Source of the DNA: Paenibacillus auburnensis
GTDB taxonomy: Bacteria; Bacillota; Bacilli; Paenibacillales; Paenibacillaceae
Reading direction: 5' to 3'
Assembly: GCF_927798115.1 (NCBI RefSeq)
Contig: NZ_CAKMMG010000010.1
Coordinates: 124,001 to 188,000, forward strand
Length of the DNA: 64,000 nt
Part shown: piece after piece, positions 8,631-16,907 of the stretch
Layout of the letters: each line of letters opens with the position of its first letter
Numbering within the stretch: position 1 is the first letter of the stretch
The notes under the pieces: model-generated
What the model saw: the letters and a program-made list of their open reading frames with translations, nothing else
Told to the model about the DNA's origin: nothing
The model's database searches: none
Made by a program: the position numbers and the translations under genes

Positions 8631-9303
8631 TTTTATAGCCAACTCCCCAAACCGTTTGAATAACCGCTTCTCCTGTTGCTGCAGAAATTTTATCTCTTAG
8701 GTTACTAATATGAACCATAACAGTCTTATTAGATCCAGTACCGATTTCATTCCACACCTTTTCAAAAATCTCCTCTGATCCGAACACTCTTCCGCGGTTT
8801 TTGGCCAGCAAATATAAAATATCAAATTCAATCGCTGTCAACCTGATTTCTTGCCCCTGAGCATGAACCGTGTGGCTTTGTTTATCAATTTTTAGGGAGT
8901 GAATATAGATACTATCCGGATCTTTAACCGTGGGTTGATAATTTGCTCTGCGTAATAATGCCTTCACTCTCGCTGTTAATTCCAATGGATTAAAGGGCTT
9001 GATCATATAATCATCAGCACCAGTCATTAGACCAATAATTTTATCCATATCTTCCGTTTTTGCACTTAACATCAGGACTGGAATTTCATGCTCTTTTCGA
9101 ATTTCTCTGCAGACATCCAGTCCATTCATTTGGGGCATCATAACATCTAATATCACGAGGTCAACAGAGTGACGCTCCATAAATTGAAGAGCTTCAAGTC
9201 CATCCTGCACTGTATGGATTTGATAGCTTTCATTGCGCAGATACACTCCAATTAACTCGGCAATCTCTTTATCATCATCTACAATAAGTATCTCTGTACT
9301 CAT
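8620..9303 (-). CDS. VanR-like OmpR-family response regulator
   Basis: 227-aa regulator with Asp9/Asp10, phospho-acceptor Asp53 (LVILDVMMPQMNG), MLSAK and IKPFNPLEL, and a winged-helix domain ending TVWGVGYKIEK. The ATG follows GGGGAGAAACT. The gene overlaps the start of its partner kinase, which carries a nonsense codon, so it may now depend on another kinase or act without phosphorylation. VanZ and an exported protein lie upstream on the same strand. Confidence 0.92.
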   Translation of the reverse strand: MSTEILIVDDDKEIAELIGVYLRNESYQIHTVQDGLEALQFMERHSVDLVILDVMMPQMNGLDVCREIRKEHEIPVLMLSAKTEDMDKIIGLMTGADDYMIKPFNPLELTARVKALLRRANYQPTVKDPDSIYIHSLKIDKQSHTVHAQGQEIRLTAIEFDILYLLAKNRGRVFGSEEIFEKVWNEIGTGSNKTVMVHISNLRDKISAATGEAVIQTVWGVGYKIEK

Positions 9304-9332
9304 AGTTTCTCCCCTCAAACCCGAGCTCGATG

Positions 9333-9893
9333 TCACCCTAATCTTAACTTATTCCATATATGATTCCCAATGCTTCGCTTTAATAGTCCGTTTATTACTA
9401 TATACCCCAGGATTGCTCCAACGGTATTGGCAATAAGATCATTGATATCCGTGCTTCTGCCGTTGCCACAGATAATTCTGATCATCATCTGAAGTACCTC
9501 AATAGATAAACTTAGAAAGAAACCGGAATAGGCTACGTTTTTTAATGATTCAAACTTTTTATGGAGTAATGGCAGATACACACCTAAAGGCATTAACATT
9601 ATGATGTTTAATATAAATGTTTTTATGTCGATCGTTAATATAGGAATGAAATTAATCGTTTTGTACCAAGGAGTTAGATTAGCATATTTGCCAATATTCA
9701 CTTCGATGGGGAAGAACACTAGCTGGATGACACACAATAAGTAAATACTAAACGTTATTATTATAAAATATTGGCCTACATTACGTTTCTTTTTTTTCCA
9801 CAGAGCATCTGCAACCAGGAACAGAAGAACTAATAAGAATAAGGGTGCGAGAATATAAGTGGATTGGATCGTAAACATAATAGATTGTTCCAT
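9333..9893 (-). CDS. VanZ-family membrane protein
   Basis: 186 aa with four to five hydrophobic helices and the VanZ pattern: VFFPIE, NFIPI near residue 90, NIIMLMPLGVYLPLL, SGFFLSLSIEVLQMM, RSTDINDLIANTVGAILGY. VanZ proteins are linked to low-level teicoplanin/lipoglycopeptide tolerance; the biochemical mechanism is unclear. The ATG follows TTAGGAGGAAGTAGC. It is 29 bp upstream of a VanR-like regulator, as in several VanZ loci without vanHAX. Confidence 0.85.
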   Translation of the reverse strand: MEQSIMFTIQSTYILAPLFLLVLLFLVADALWKKKKRNVGQYFIIITFSIYLLCVIQLVFFPIEVNIGKYANLTPWYKTINFIPILTIDIKTFILNIIMLMPLGVYLPLLHKKFESLKNVAYSGFFLSLSIEVLQMMIRIICGNGRSTDINDLIANTVGAILGYIVINGLLKRSIGNHIWNKLRLG

Positions 9894-9935
9894 GCTACTT
9901 CCTCCTAATTTGAGATGTTAGCTTCATCCTGACAA

Positions 9936-9961
9936 GAAAAATGGGACTGTTGAACAGTCCC
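9936..9961 (-). terminator. Terminator of the exported-protein gene
   Basis: GGGACTGTT and AACAGTCCC form a perfect 9-bp stem with a 1-nt centre. On the minus strand the stem continues into a short T run. Confidence 0.75.
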
Positions 9962-9980
9962 GTTCAGCCAATCAACATGT

Positions 9981-10853
9981 TTATTTCGTAACCGGAATGA
10001 TATGTCCATCGATCGATATACTTGTAATCACCGCTGTATCTAAGAAGATCCTTTTGCCCTCTTTGTCTAAATTATAGTGCCATTCAAATCCTCGGTCTGA
10101 TGTACTTGTTGAGCCTAAATAAAGTTCAGTTTCCTTGCCGTCTGATGTCGATATGCTAATTTTAGGGTTATATTCCGGTAATTGATCACTGTGCCCATCT
10201 AAACGTTCACCTTCAATGCCAATCCCAATGGTAGAAAAATTAATCGTTTGAAGAGACAGCTTTTCTTGTTGATGTGAGAGGGTCTGATCTATTCCGATAT
10301 TGTACGCTGTACTGCTCTCTTGTGCTGTAAATGTAGTATGGAATGGACCCTTAGCAATAACAGCTCCTGTAATGCTATTCACAACGGCATCCGCCTTAAT
10401 CGTAACTTTCTTTCCTTTCAGACTACTTGGTGTATCGACATCAAACATGGCGATGATCTTTTTACCATCCTCTGTCACTCGTTGCTCCACCATGTAACTG
10501 GCATCCTTTGCCCAGTCTAGTTCAAGTGTGGCAATGGCTGCATCCTGTGGGAAAACCGCGCCGTCTTCGTGCTCAAAAGAAACGATAATGATCGCACTGT
10601 TTCCTCCAATAATGCTTTCTTCTACCGTTGTTTTAATCCCTGCCATTACACTAGACTGATTAATTAAAGTCGCAGATCCCGCCGAAATTTCGGTATTCCC
10701 CTTGAAAAATCCTTTGAAAACATCCCTATCTGATGAAGCTAGCGCTGAGGTCCCCATCGCCATTAATGAGATGGTTGCCACAACCGCTGTACCTACTACC
10801 CATTTTTTTCTTTCCTTCTTCGTTGTTTTATTCCCATTCTGATTGTTGTTCAT
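9981..10853 (-). CDS. Exported/membrane-anchored protein of DUF4179/DUF5643-like type
   Basis: 290 aa. A basic N-terminus (KTTKKERKKW) precedes one hydrophobic segment (VVGTAVVATISLMAMGTSALA) with a possible ALA-SS cleavage site. The rest is beta-rich and hydrophilic, reminiscent of the extracellular part of Paenibacillus DUF4179 proteins (FKGFFKGNTEI..., long strands, no catalytic motif). The ATG follows GGAGGAATGTACA. It sits upstream of vanZ and the VanR/S-like pair, with a terminator between, so it forms its own unit. Function unknown; an envelope-stress ligand or sensor is possible, by inference only. Confidence 0.55.
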   Translation of the reverse strand: MNNNQNGNKTTKKERKKWVVGTAVVATISLMAMGTSALASSDRDVFKGFFKGNTEISAGSATLINQSSVMAGIKTTVEESIIGGNSAIIIVSFEHEDGAVFPQDAAIATLELDWAKDASYMVEQRVTEDGKKIIAMFDVDTPSSLKGKKVTIKADAVVNSITGAVIAKGPFHTTFTAQESSTAYNIGIDQTLSHQQEKLSLQTINFSTIGIGIEGERLDGHSDQLPEYNPKISISTSDGKETELYLGSTSTSDRGFEWHYNLDKEGKRIFLDTAVITSISIDGHIIPVTK

Positions 10854-10960
10854 TGTACATTCCTCCAATTATTTATTTTGTGGTGTTCTTGGTGAATGTA
10901 CTTAGTATAATCAGCAGTTTCTAAGTTCTTTTAAAGAACATTTAAAGATTTACTAAATTT

Positions 10961-11015
10961 TTAGGGATCTGATTAAACAGAGTCAGCTGCATCTGATTGC
11001 GGTTGATGAGGCTAG
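10961..11015 (+). pseudogene. Possible short recQ helicase relic
   Basis: An 18-codon stretch reads RDLIKQSQLHLIAVDEA followed by Arg. LIAVDEA-His is the Walker B (DEAH box) region of RecQ helicases. No other recQ sequence is visible on either side and the frame soon stops. Short matches like this can arise by chance, so this is tentative. Confidence 0.25.
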
Positions 11016-11024
11016 ACTCTATAC

Positions 11025-11065
11025 AAAAAAGCACCATACCCTTCATTTATGAAGAGCATGGTGCT
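11025..11065 (-). terminator. Terminator of the ABC exporter operon
   Basis: AGCACCAT...ATGGTGCT with an inner CTTCAT/ATGAAG stem, followed on the minus strand by TTTTTTG. Confidence 0.85.
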
Positions 11066-11119
11066 GTTTATATTTGCGATGTTATGCGACTGAAGAGACA
11101 TTCTCACAGCCCGTAATGC

Positions 11120-11815
11120 CTAATGGATGGACTCCACTTTAGCTAAAGATAATTTGCCGTCCTCCATCCGGTATACCTTATCGCAGTAGGCAAGAAGCCG
11201 TTCATCATGGGTTACCATAATAGCCGCTTTATGTCGTGTTCTCACCTCATGGGCAATCAAGGAGACAACTTCATGGGCGCGCTTAGTATCAAGACTTGCT
11301 GTAGGTTCATCCGCCAATATGACATTGGGATCGTTAATTAATGCCCGGGCAATGGCGGTACGCTGTTTCTCGCCCCCAGACAGTTCCTCCGGATAGTTCT
11401 TCAACTTTGTGCCCAGACCCAGTTCTTCCAGCAACTTCACGGCGAAGGATTTATCCGCTGTGCTAACTTTTCCCGACATCCGCTTTACGATAAGCAGCTG
11501 ATCAAGAACGTTCAGGTACGGAACCAAATTTGAAGCCTGCATAATGAAACCAATCTCATGCAAGCGGATATTGGATAACTGGTTGCCTGACAGCTTCGAT
11601 ATGTCCTGCCCGTTCAGCTTAACTTCTCCCTCAGAGGCTTGTAGCAATGCGCCCGCAATGGATAAGAAGGTGCTTTTGCCCGAACCGGACGGCCCGACAA
11701 CTGCGATGAACTCACCTGGTTCCACTGTAATGGACACCTTATCTAATGCAGAGACACGGTTTGAACCTTCATTGTAATACTTTGAAGCCCCCGTGATTTG
11801 CAATCCCTTAGACAT
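11120..11815 (-). CDS. ABC transporter ATP-binding protein (HrtA/MacB-LolD type)
   Basis: 231-aa nucleotide-binding protein: Walker A GPSGSGKSTFLS (~40), Q loop FIMQASN, signature LSGGEKQRTAIARAL, Walker B VILADEPTASLD, switch His in VTHDERLL. This subgroup pairs with FtsX-type permeases to export or extract hydrophobic molecules such as haem, peptides and antibiotics. Its ATG overlaps the permease stop as TAATG. The TetR gene and palindromic operators upstream suggest inducible expression. Confidence 0.9.
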   Translation of the reverse strand: MSKGLQITGASKYYNEGSNRVSALDKVSITVEPGEFIAVVGPSGSGKSTFLSIAGALLQASEGEVKLNGQDISKLSGNQLSNIRLHEIGFIMQASNLVPYLNVLDQLLIVKRMSGKVSTADKSFAVKLLEELGLGTKLKNYPEELSGGEKQRTAIARALINDPNVILADEPTASLDTKRAHEVVSLIAHEVRTRHKAAIMVTHDERLLAYCDKVYRMEDGKLSLAKVESIH

Positions 11816-12936
11816 TATTCAACCCTCCCAAGCGCTTTAAGCGGATCGATTTTCGAAATTGTGCGGACCGATACCAACGAACTGAGTAGTGAAATCACCA
11901 GCAGTACGATGGAATATGTGATTACCAGCTTGGTATCCAGCATAAAGGGCATACCTTTGGGCATGATTGCCGCGGTCCCATAAGTTAGGATGATGCCAAC
12001 TATAATGCTGGAGAGTGACAAAACAAACACCTGTGAGACGACCGCTTTACCCAAGAACCCATTTCTGGCTCCGATTGCTTTCATAATCCCGAACTGGCTG
12101 GTCTTCTGCATCGTAAATACATAGAAGAACACGCCAAGTACGAAGGCTGATATCACAAGCAAGAACGCAAGCATCATCAGAATGGTACCATTCTCTTCCT
12201 TGTAGCCTGGCATTCCCTGTACTGCTTCTGCGCGAGTAACGGTATCGGTACCCGCCAGCTTTTCATTAATGGCACCCGAATCAATATTATGGCCTTGAAG
12301 CATGATCGCATTTACGGGCTCTATAACCCCTTTATCCGATCCTGGTGCCGCAAACGCTAGCTTCCGCCACTCTGCAATGGGTGTGAAAACAGCTGCTACA
12401 TGGTTATATGTCTGATCTTCAACAAAACCGGCGATCGTCAATGATTCCATTGAGCCATCCAGCTGGAAAGTATCCCCCAGTTTATAACCCTCGTCTTTCA
12501 TGGTTTTATTGACGATAACCTGATTCAAATTATCGGGTGTCAGTCCCGAGCCTTCAATTACTGACGGTTCTAAAAAACTCCCCGGCTCTATCCCAATAAT
12601 AGCTATATCTAACTTATCTTCGCTCTTTAAGCTATTTCCTTTGATTGCCGAGGCCATGATGGTCCCCATTGGTGAAACGGCCGTTACACCTTGCATCTCT
12701 GTTAATTGTTGTGTCAGTTCATTGGATAATAACGATTTACTCATTGAAGCTTTTGATCCTTGTTCAAAAACTACATAATCAGCCTTCATATTCTTAAATG
12801 CCGAAGCCGCTAGTGTAGATAATCCATTCCCCAGCCCGGATAATATAAATACCAGCCAAGAAATAAGCACAAAAATAATCGCAATCATCAAAAACCTTTT
12901 TTTGTTGTGTTTCAATTCCTTCAATGCTAAGAACAT
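11815..12936 (-). CDS. FtsX-like ABC transporter permease (HrtB-like)
   Basis: 373 aa with the FtsX/MacB plan: one N-terminal membrane helix (~15-35), a large extracellular domain (~40-230) and three C-terminal helices (from ~255; MLAFLLVISAFVLGVFFYVF). The C-terminus VSVRTISKIDPLKALGRVE is characteristic. The ATG follows AGAGGAGGAGAAGAATAAACT. It is the first gene of a two-gene unit immediately downstream of two candidate operators. HrtB is the closest functional guess, from gene order and size; the substrate is not shown by the sequence. Confidence 0.85.
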   Translation of the reverse strand: MFLALKELKHNKKRFLMIAIIFVLISWLVFILSGLGNGLSTLAASAFKNMKADYVVFEQGSKASMSKSLLSNELTQQLTEMQGVTAVSPMGTIMASAIKGNSLKSEDKLDIAIIGIEPGSFLEPSVIEGSGLTPDNLNQVIVNKTMKDEGYKLGDTFQLDGSMESLTIAGFVEDQTYNHVAAVFTPIAEWRKLAFAAPGSDKGVIEPVNAIMLQGHNIDSGAINEKLAGTDTVTRAEAVQGMPGYKEENGTILMMLAFLLVISAFVLGVFFYVFTMQKTSQFGIMKAIGARNGFLGKAVVSQVFVLSLSSIIVGIILTYGTAAIMPKGMPFMLDTKLVITYSIVLLVISLLSSLVSVRTISKIDPLKALGRVE

Positions 12937-12963
12937 AGTTTATTCTTCTCCTCCTCTTTATAA

Positions 12964-12979
12964 TTGACACTAGTGTCAA
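12964..12979. promoter_or_regulatory. Palindromic operator 1 of the ABC exporter
   Basis: TTGACACTAGTGTCAA is a perfect 16-bp palindrome 28 bp before the permease start. It closely resembles the sequence at 13030-13047 and, as I recall it, the lactococcal HrtR operator core GACAC-GTGTC. Confidence 0.7.
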
Positions 12980-13029
12980 ATTGAATATTTGCGGTCTCAC
13001 CTTGACTTCATGACTTAGTATGCACCATT

Positions 13030-13047
13030 TTTGACACTTGTGTCAAA
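13030..13047. promoter_or_regulatory. Palindromic operator 2 of the ABC exporter
   Basis: TTTGACACTTGTGTCAAA is palindromic except for the central two bases and shares TTGACAC/GTGTCAA with operator 1. It lies between the tetR stop and the permease start; the two centres are 67 bp apart. Confidence 0.7.
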
Positions 13048-13062
13048 TAAAATAGATGGACC

Positions 13063-13632
13063 TTAGTCCCTTCCCGCTCCTCCCAGCCACATTTGGTACA
13101 ATAACTTACTCCACTCTGGTGTAGGTAAGTTCATCATATTAGGAGTATCAATAAGGTTAAAATAAACACCTATGATGACAGGAAGTGGAATGCTTGTATT
13201 TAAGTTTCCCTCTTCCTGTGCACGTACAAACAATAGCTCAAGTTGATTTTTCAAAGTTATATGCGCCTGCTCAATAAATTCAAGATCATTGGCCGCAGCC
13301 ACAGAATTGGCTGTATTTATTTTATGAGCATCACCAAGCAATTGGTGGAAATCAGCCTCTTCCAGATACACCGTAAGCAGATTCTGCAGGGCAATCATGC
13401 AGTCTGTCTGATCAATAGCTGACGCTTTTCGTAGTACATTTTCCATTACGCGCTTCATACATGCAGCAACAATCTCGTCTTTATTGGCATAATACTGGTA
13501 AATGGTACTTCTGGCACCAACCAGATTTCCCGATAATAATTTAAGCTGAAACCCCTCATATCCGTGTTTCAGGAGCAACTGCTTGGTTTTGTCAAGCAAC
13601 TCCGATTTGGTAAAAGCCTGCTTTCTTCCCAT
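13063..13632 (-). CDS. TetR/AcrR-family transcriptional regulator
   Basis: 189 aa. The N-terminal helix-turn-helix is visible (SELLDKTKQLLLKHGYEGFQLKLL, then GARSTIYQYYANKDEIV). The remainder is a helical ligand domain with several His residues (FHQLLGDAHK) but no proven pocket. The ATG is preferred over the GTG three codons earlier, because AGGGA is 11 bases from the ATG and only 2 from the GTG. It is transcribed toward the exporter genes, with two matching palindromes in between, so repression of the exporter is the natural inference. Confidence 0.88.
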   Translation of the reverse strand: MGRKQAFTKSELLDKTKQLLLKHGYEGFQLKLLSGNLVGARSTIYQYYANKDEIVAACMKRVMENVLRKASAIDQTDCMIALQNLLTVYLEEADFHQLLGDAHKINTANSVAAANDLEFIEQAHITLKNQLELLFVRAQEEGNLNTSIPLPVIIGVYFNLIDTPNMMNLPTPEWSKLLYQMWLGGAGRD

Positions 13633-13742
13633 CTTGATCACCGTCCCTAATTGTTAACCATAGTCTTCATTGTAACAAAAATCCGCCATAAAAGTGATAC
13701 GGTTCACCGTAATGAGTCTAACACAACCTTTTTAGTCCGAAT

Positions 13743-13786
13743 AAAAAAAATCCCCTCCGACCCAATTGAAGTGGTATCGGAAGGGA
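13743..13786 (-). terminator. Terminator of dps
   Basis: TCCCTTCCGA pairs with TCGGAGGGGA, followed on the minus strand by eight T residues. Confidence 0.85.
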
Positions 13787-13792
13787 ACGTAT

Positions 13793-14227
13793 TTACTTGC
13801 CTAAGTAGGCATTCAGCATCCAGACATGTGTTTCCAGGCTGGTATGAATCGCCAGGAGCATATCTCCTGTTATCTCATCGCGGACGGACTCTGCTAGTTC
13901 CATTCCCTGTCTCAGTTCGGAGATAACCTGAACAAAGTCATCGGAAACAGACTGTACCATTTCCTTAGCCGACTGATTTCCTTTAGCATCATGAATAGAG
14001 GCAAGTTCAAGGCAACCTGTTATCGTTGCAACCGGCTGTCCTCCCATAGCAAGCAACCGTTCGGCCAATACATCAATGTGGGCGGCTGCTTCGTTGTATA
14101 GTTCCTCGAATTTGGTATGTAAAGTGAAGAACTGCTCACCTGTGACATACCAATGGTAATTATGCAATTTTACGTATAAAATATTCCAGTTGGCGATTTG
14201 TTTATTCAGAACATCTGTGATATTTAT
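13793..14227 (-). CDS. dps: Dps/ferritin-like DNA-protection protein with a non-standard start
   Basis: 144-aa Dps: a dodecameric ferroxidase that stores iron and protects DNA from peroxide. Homology begins well before the first conventional start: NITDVLNKQIANWN then LYVKLHNYHWYVTG. Inter-subunit ferroxidase residues are present with canonical spacing (His25, His37, Asp52, Glu56). The only well-placed initiator after AGGAGGG (8-nt spacing) is ATA at 14225-14227; an in-frame TAG lies four codons upstream. Other options are a CTG at the seventh codon or a TTG at 14165-14167, which would remove helix A residues. The gene ends in SLETHVWMLNAYLGK. Dps identity is firm; the start is unresolved. 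Confidence 0.85.
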   Translation of the reverse strand: MNITDVLNKQIANWNILYVKLHNYHWYVTGEQFFTLHTKFEELYNEAAAHIDVLAERLLAMGGQPVATITGCLELASIHDAKGNQSAKEMVQSVSDDFVQVISELRQGMELAESVRDEITGDMLLAIHTSLETHVWMLNAYLGK

Positions 14228-14282
14228 AGACTTGCCCTCCTAGCGCGATTCAATGATGCTGAACGGTGCGGATCCGAACAGC

Positions 14283-15119
14283 TTAGCCTTCCAAAAACTG
14301 TAGCAAGGCTTCGTTGAATTCCTCGGCATGCGTGGCATTGAAGCCGTGCGGGCCGCCTTTGACCACTACGAGCTTGCTGCCGGCGATCCGCTCATGCGCT
14401 TTCTGCCCGCTGATTTCAACCGGTACGATTGCATCCGAATCGCCGTGGATAACAAGTGTCGGTACATTAAACTTCTCCAGGTCGCCACGGAAATCTGTAT
14501 AGCTGAATGCCGAGATGCAATCAAGCGTTCCTTTCGGTGATGCCACGGACGCGATGTCGAGATTATAACTACGGAACGCTTCGCTGACCAAGTCAGTTCT
14601 ATCCCCTGAAGTGAAGAACCCGGTTACGAAATTGTCCAGGAACGCCAATCGATCCTCTTTCACGCCATCTTGGAACCCTTTGATTGTCTCGTCGTCGAAT
14701 CCACCATCCGGGTTATCTTCCGATTTGTACAGATACGGCGGAATTGCTCCTGCCAGCACCGCCTTCGACACCCGCTCAGTTCCATACGTGCCGATATACC
14801 GTGCAACCTCTCCACCGCCCATCGAGAAGCCGACCAGCGTCACGTCCTGAAGGTCCAGATGCAGGATCAGTTGATGCAGATCCGCTGCCAACGTATCATA
14901 CTCGTAGCCGTTCCATGGCTGGGAAGACTGTCCGAACCCACGACGGTCATACGTAATTACGCGGTAGCCTGCTTCCACCAATGCAGGAACTTGCTTCTCC
15001 CATGACCTTCCGCTAAGCGGCCAACCGTGGATCAACACAATGGGTTTACCCGAACCAAAGTCCTCGTAGTGAAGCTCAACCGGAATACTATTCTCTTCTC
15101 CAACCGTAACTTTAACCAT
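14283..15119 (-). CDS. Alpha/beta hydrolase, non-heme haloperoxidase type (copy 2)
   Basis: 278 aa, same length as the protein at 674-1510 and about 85% identical, with the same triad (Ser99 in GFSMGG, Asp229 in HGDSDAIVP, His258 in GGPHGF). Differences cluster in residues 160-195, the cap region that shapes the active site. The ATG follows CGGAGGAATTAACA. It lies 55 bp upstream of dps on the same strand, fitting an oxidative-stress neighbourhood, though no shared regulation is visible. The pair arose by duplication; substrates are unknown. Confidence 0.88.
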   Translation of the reverse strand: MVKVTVGEENSIPVELHYEDFGSGKPIVLIHGWPLSGRSWEKQVPALVEAGYRVITYDRRGFGQSSQPWNGYEYDTLAADLHQLILHLDLQDVTLVGFSMGGGEVARYIGTYGTERVSKAVLAGAIPPYLYKSEDNPDGGFDDETIKGFQDGVKEDRLAFLDNFVTGFFTSGDRTDLVSEAFRSYNLDIASVASPKGTLDCISAFSYTDFRGDLEKFNVPTLVIHGDSDAIVPVEISGQKAHERIAGSKLVVVKGGPHGFNATHAEEFNEALLQFLEG

Positions 15120-15316
15120 TGTTAATTCCTCCGTTTTCTTAATTAAGATTTGAATAAGGCATGTGAATTCACCTAGGTGCTAACAATGGAAATAAAACCA
15201 TGAGGCATACGAGTTTTCAATTGACTGCGTACCAATAATCCTGAAGTTCGTTCTCCAAGGATATGTTCAGTGTACTGTTCATCCTCCGATTCAGCATCCG
15301 CAAAATTACGTATTTT

Positions 15317-16495
15317 TTACGAAGTTGACCTTTCTGTCATGGCATAGACCAACGCTGTACGTGACCCTACTGCCAGCTTGCTATAAATCCGGTCCAAATG
15401 TGTGGTAACCGTTCTTACGCTAATGTGGAACTGAAGAGCAATCTCCGCATTGGTCAATCCTTGAGCGACTAATCTGGCAATATCCCGCTCACGTTTAGTT
15501 AACCTCAGGAGGTCGCTCTGAGTATTCTGCAAGCGCATAATTAGAGAGCGGGTAACCTCGGCATATTCGAAAGCGTTGCAAGCTTCAAATGCAGCCAAAC
15601 ACCCTACCAACAGTTCTTCCGCTTCCTTGCTTGGTGGCGTAAGTAGCGCAGCGCTTAGTCTGTTCCTCGCCATCTCGAGCATCATGCCGATCGTTTGGAA
15701 CAGCTCAGCCGCCTCCTCGAAATACGTGCGCGACAGCACAGGGTCTTGTCGGATATGGGTGAATCCCTGAAGCTGCTTATGCATAGCAGATGCATAATTG
15801 ACCGATGATTGTGTTGAAACGGCGATCATATCCAGAAAGGCATGAAATTGTTGGAGATGGGCTTTAGCCTGCAAAAGCCCCTCTTTGCGGCGGTGTTGCC
15901 ATTCGGCGAGGCGGACCTCCTCGATCAAACGAGCCGTCTGACTGGCGACCATCAACAAGAGCTCCTGATCGATTTCATCGAATGCCATGGCCCGCTGGCT
16001 CTCGACGAAGATAACGCCAATAACATCCGTACGGGCAATACAGGGTACAACCATTAGACTATCGGGAAGTGTCCGCCCTAGACGTGTTTCCTGCCTAATC
16101 ATACCGGCCTGAGGGTCCGGCTGAGGTACGCTTTCGGTCCTGATGGCATTCATATACAGCATGTCTCTTCGCAAGTTGCCTATACGCAGCACTTCACCCG
16201 AACGAGCCGATACGCCGATAAATCCATGTCCGATCTTAACCGGATTAACGTAATAACCCTCCGGATAACCCCATGCGGACTGAAAGTGCAACGTATCACC
16301 AGCTTCATTAACTAGAAGTATCGTACTATGCTTAAAAGAGAATGCATCATCCAACGAACGCAATATGAATTGGAGAATATCGGGCAATTGCCAAAAGGAT
16401 TCCGTAGACAGGTAAAGATCTTGAATGACGCGTACAGCACGCAGTTTCCTGCTGATCAAATCGGCCTCGTTTGTCTCGGGGAGTCGGTCTGTCAT
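15317..16495 (-). CDS. GAF-domain LuxR-type transcriptional regulator
   Basis: 392 aa. A GAF domain spans about 35-195 (STILLVNEAGDTLHF, IGHGFIGVSARSGE, SLMVVPCIARTDVIGVIFVES). A helical middle (200-320) follows, then a C-terminal LuxR/NarL helix-turn-helix (LTKRERDIARLVAQGLTNAE, SVRTVTTHLDRIYSKL). No receiver or membrane segment is present, so the signal is probably a small molecule or redox cue bound by GAF. The ATG overlaps the stop of the preceding flavin-barrel gene by 4 nt, with GGGAGGAAGA upstream. The coupling suggests the two upstream proteins supply or modify its signal. Confidence 0.85.
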   Translation of the reverse strand: MTDRLPETNEADLISRKLRAVRVIQDLYLSTESFWQLPDILQFILRSLDDAFSFKHSTILLVNEAGDTLHFQSAWGYPEGYYVNPVKIGHGFIGVSARSGEVLRIGNLRRDMLYMNAIRTESVPQPDPQAGMIRQETRLGRTLPDSLMVVPCIARTDVIGVIFVESQRAMAFDEIDQELLLMVASQTARLIEEVRLAEWQHRRKEGLLQAKAHLQQFHAFLDMIAVSTQSSVNYASAMHKQLQGFTHIRQDPVLSRTYFEEAAELFQTIGMMLEMARNRLSAALLTPPSKEAEELLVGCLAAFEACNAFEYAEVTRSLIMRLQNTQSDLLRLTKRERDIARLVAQGLTNAEIALQFHISVRTVTTHLDRIYSKLAVGSRTALVYAMTERSTS

Positions 16496-16905
16496 TCTTC
16501 TTCCTCCCTCTTCCAATAATGCGTACGCTCTCTTACCTCAAGAACCTTATATATGTCTGCGCCCCGCAGCACAAACCTATCTAGCATTCCCATATAAGAC
16601 GCAATCGCTTCAAGCTTTAATGCCATCTGTTTAAACACCTCGCCGCTCGTTTCGGTACGAAGATACTCGATTCGTAAATCGAAGGTGCGAAGATCTTCAC
16701 CGTATATACGCAGGAGAGCGTTAGGGTTACCCATTAAATTAACTCGCGTTTTGTTAAGATATTGGTCGCTCAACGCGATATGCCTCTCATCCACATACCA
16801 TACCTGTGATAACAAGGTACTATTGGGTATGCCCTCACAGCTGCAAGTGACAATATTCACCGGAAATACACCTTCCATCGCGGTACGGACTGCTCCTGTC
16901 AGCAT
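16492..16905 (-). CDS. Pyridoxamine-phosphate-oxidase-like (FMN split-barrel) protein, short
   Basis: 137 aa with the split-barrel pattern GVFPVNIVTCSCEGIPNSTL, SQVWYVDERHIALSDQYL, NKTRVNLMGNPNALLRI. Such proteins bind FMN, F420 or haem; true PNPOx activity is unlikely from this size. The C-terminus is very acidic and basic (WKREEEE). It overlaps the GAF-LuxR gene by 4 nt and starts 2 bp after the preceding gene, so the three form a tight operon. Confidence 0.7.
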   Translation of the reverse strand: MLTGAVRTAMEGVFPVNIVTCSCEGIPNSTLLSQVWYVDERHIALSDQYLNKTRVNLMGNPNALLRIYGEDLRTFDLRIEYLRTETSGEVFKQMALKLEAIASYMGMLDRFVLRGADIYKVLEVRERTHYWKREEEE

Positions 16906-16907
16906 AA

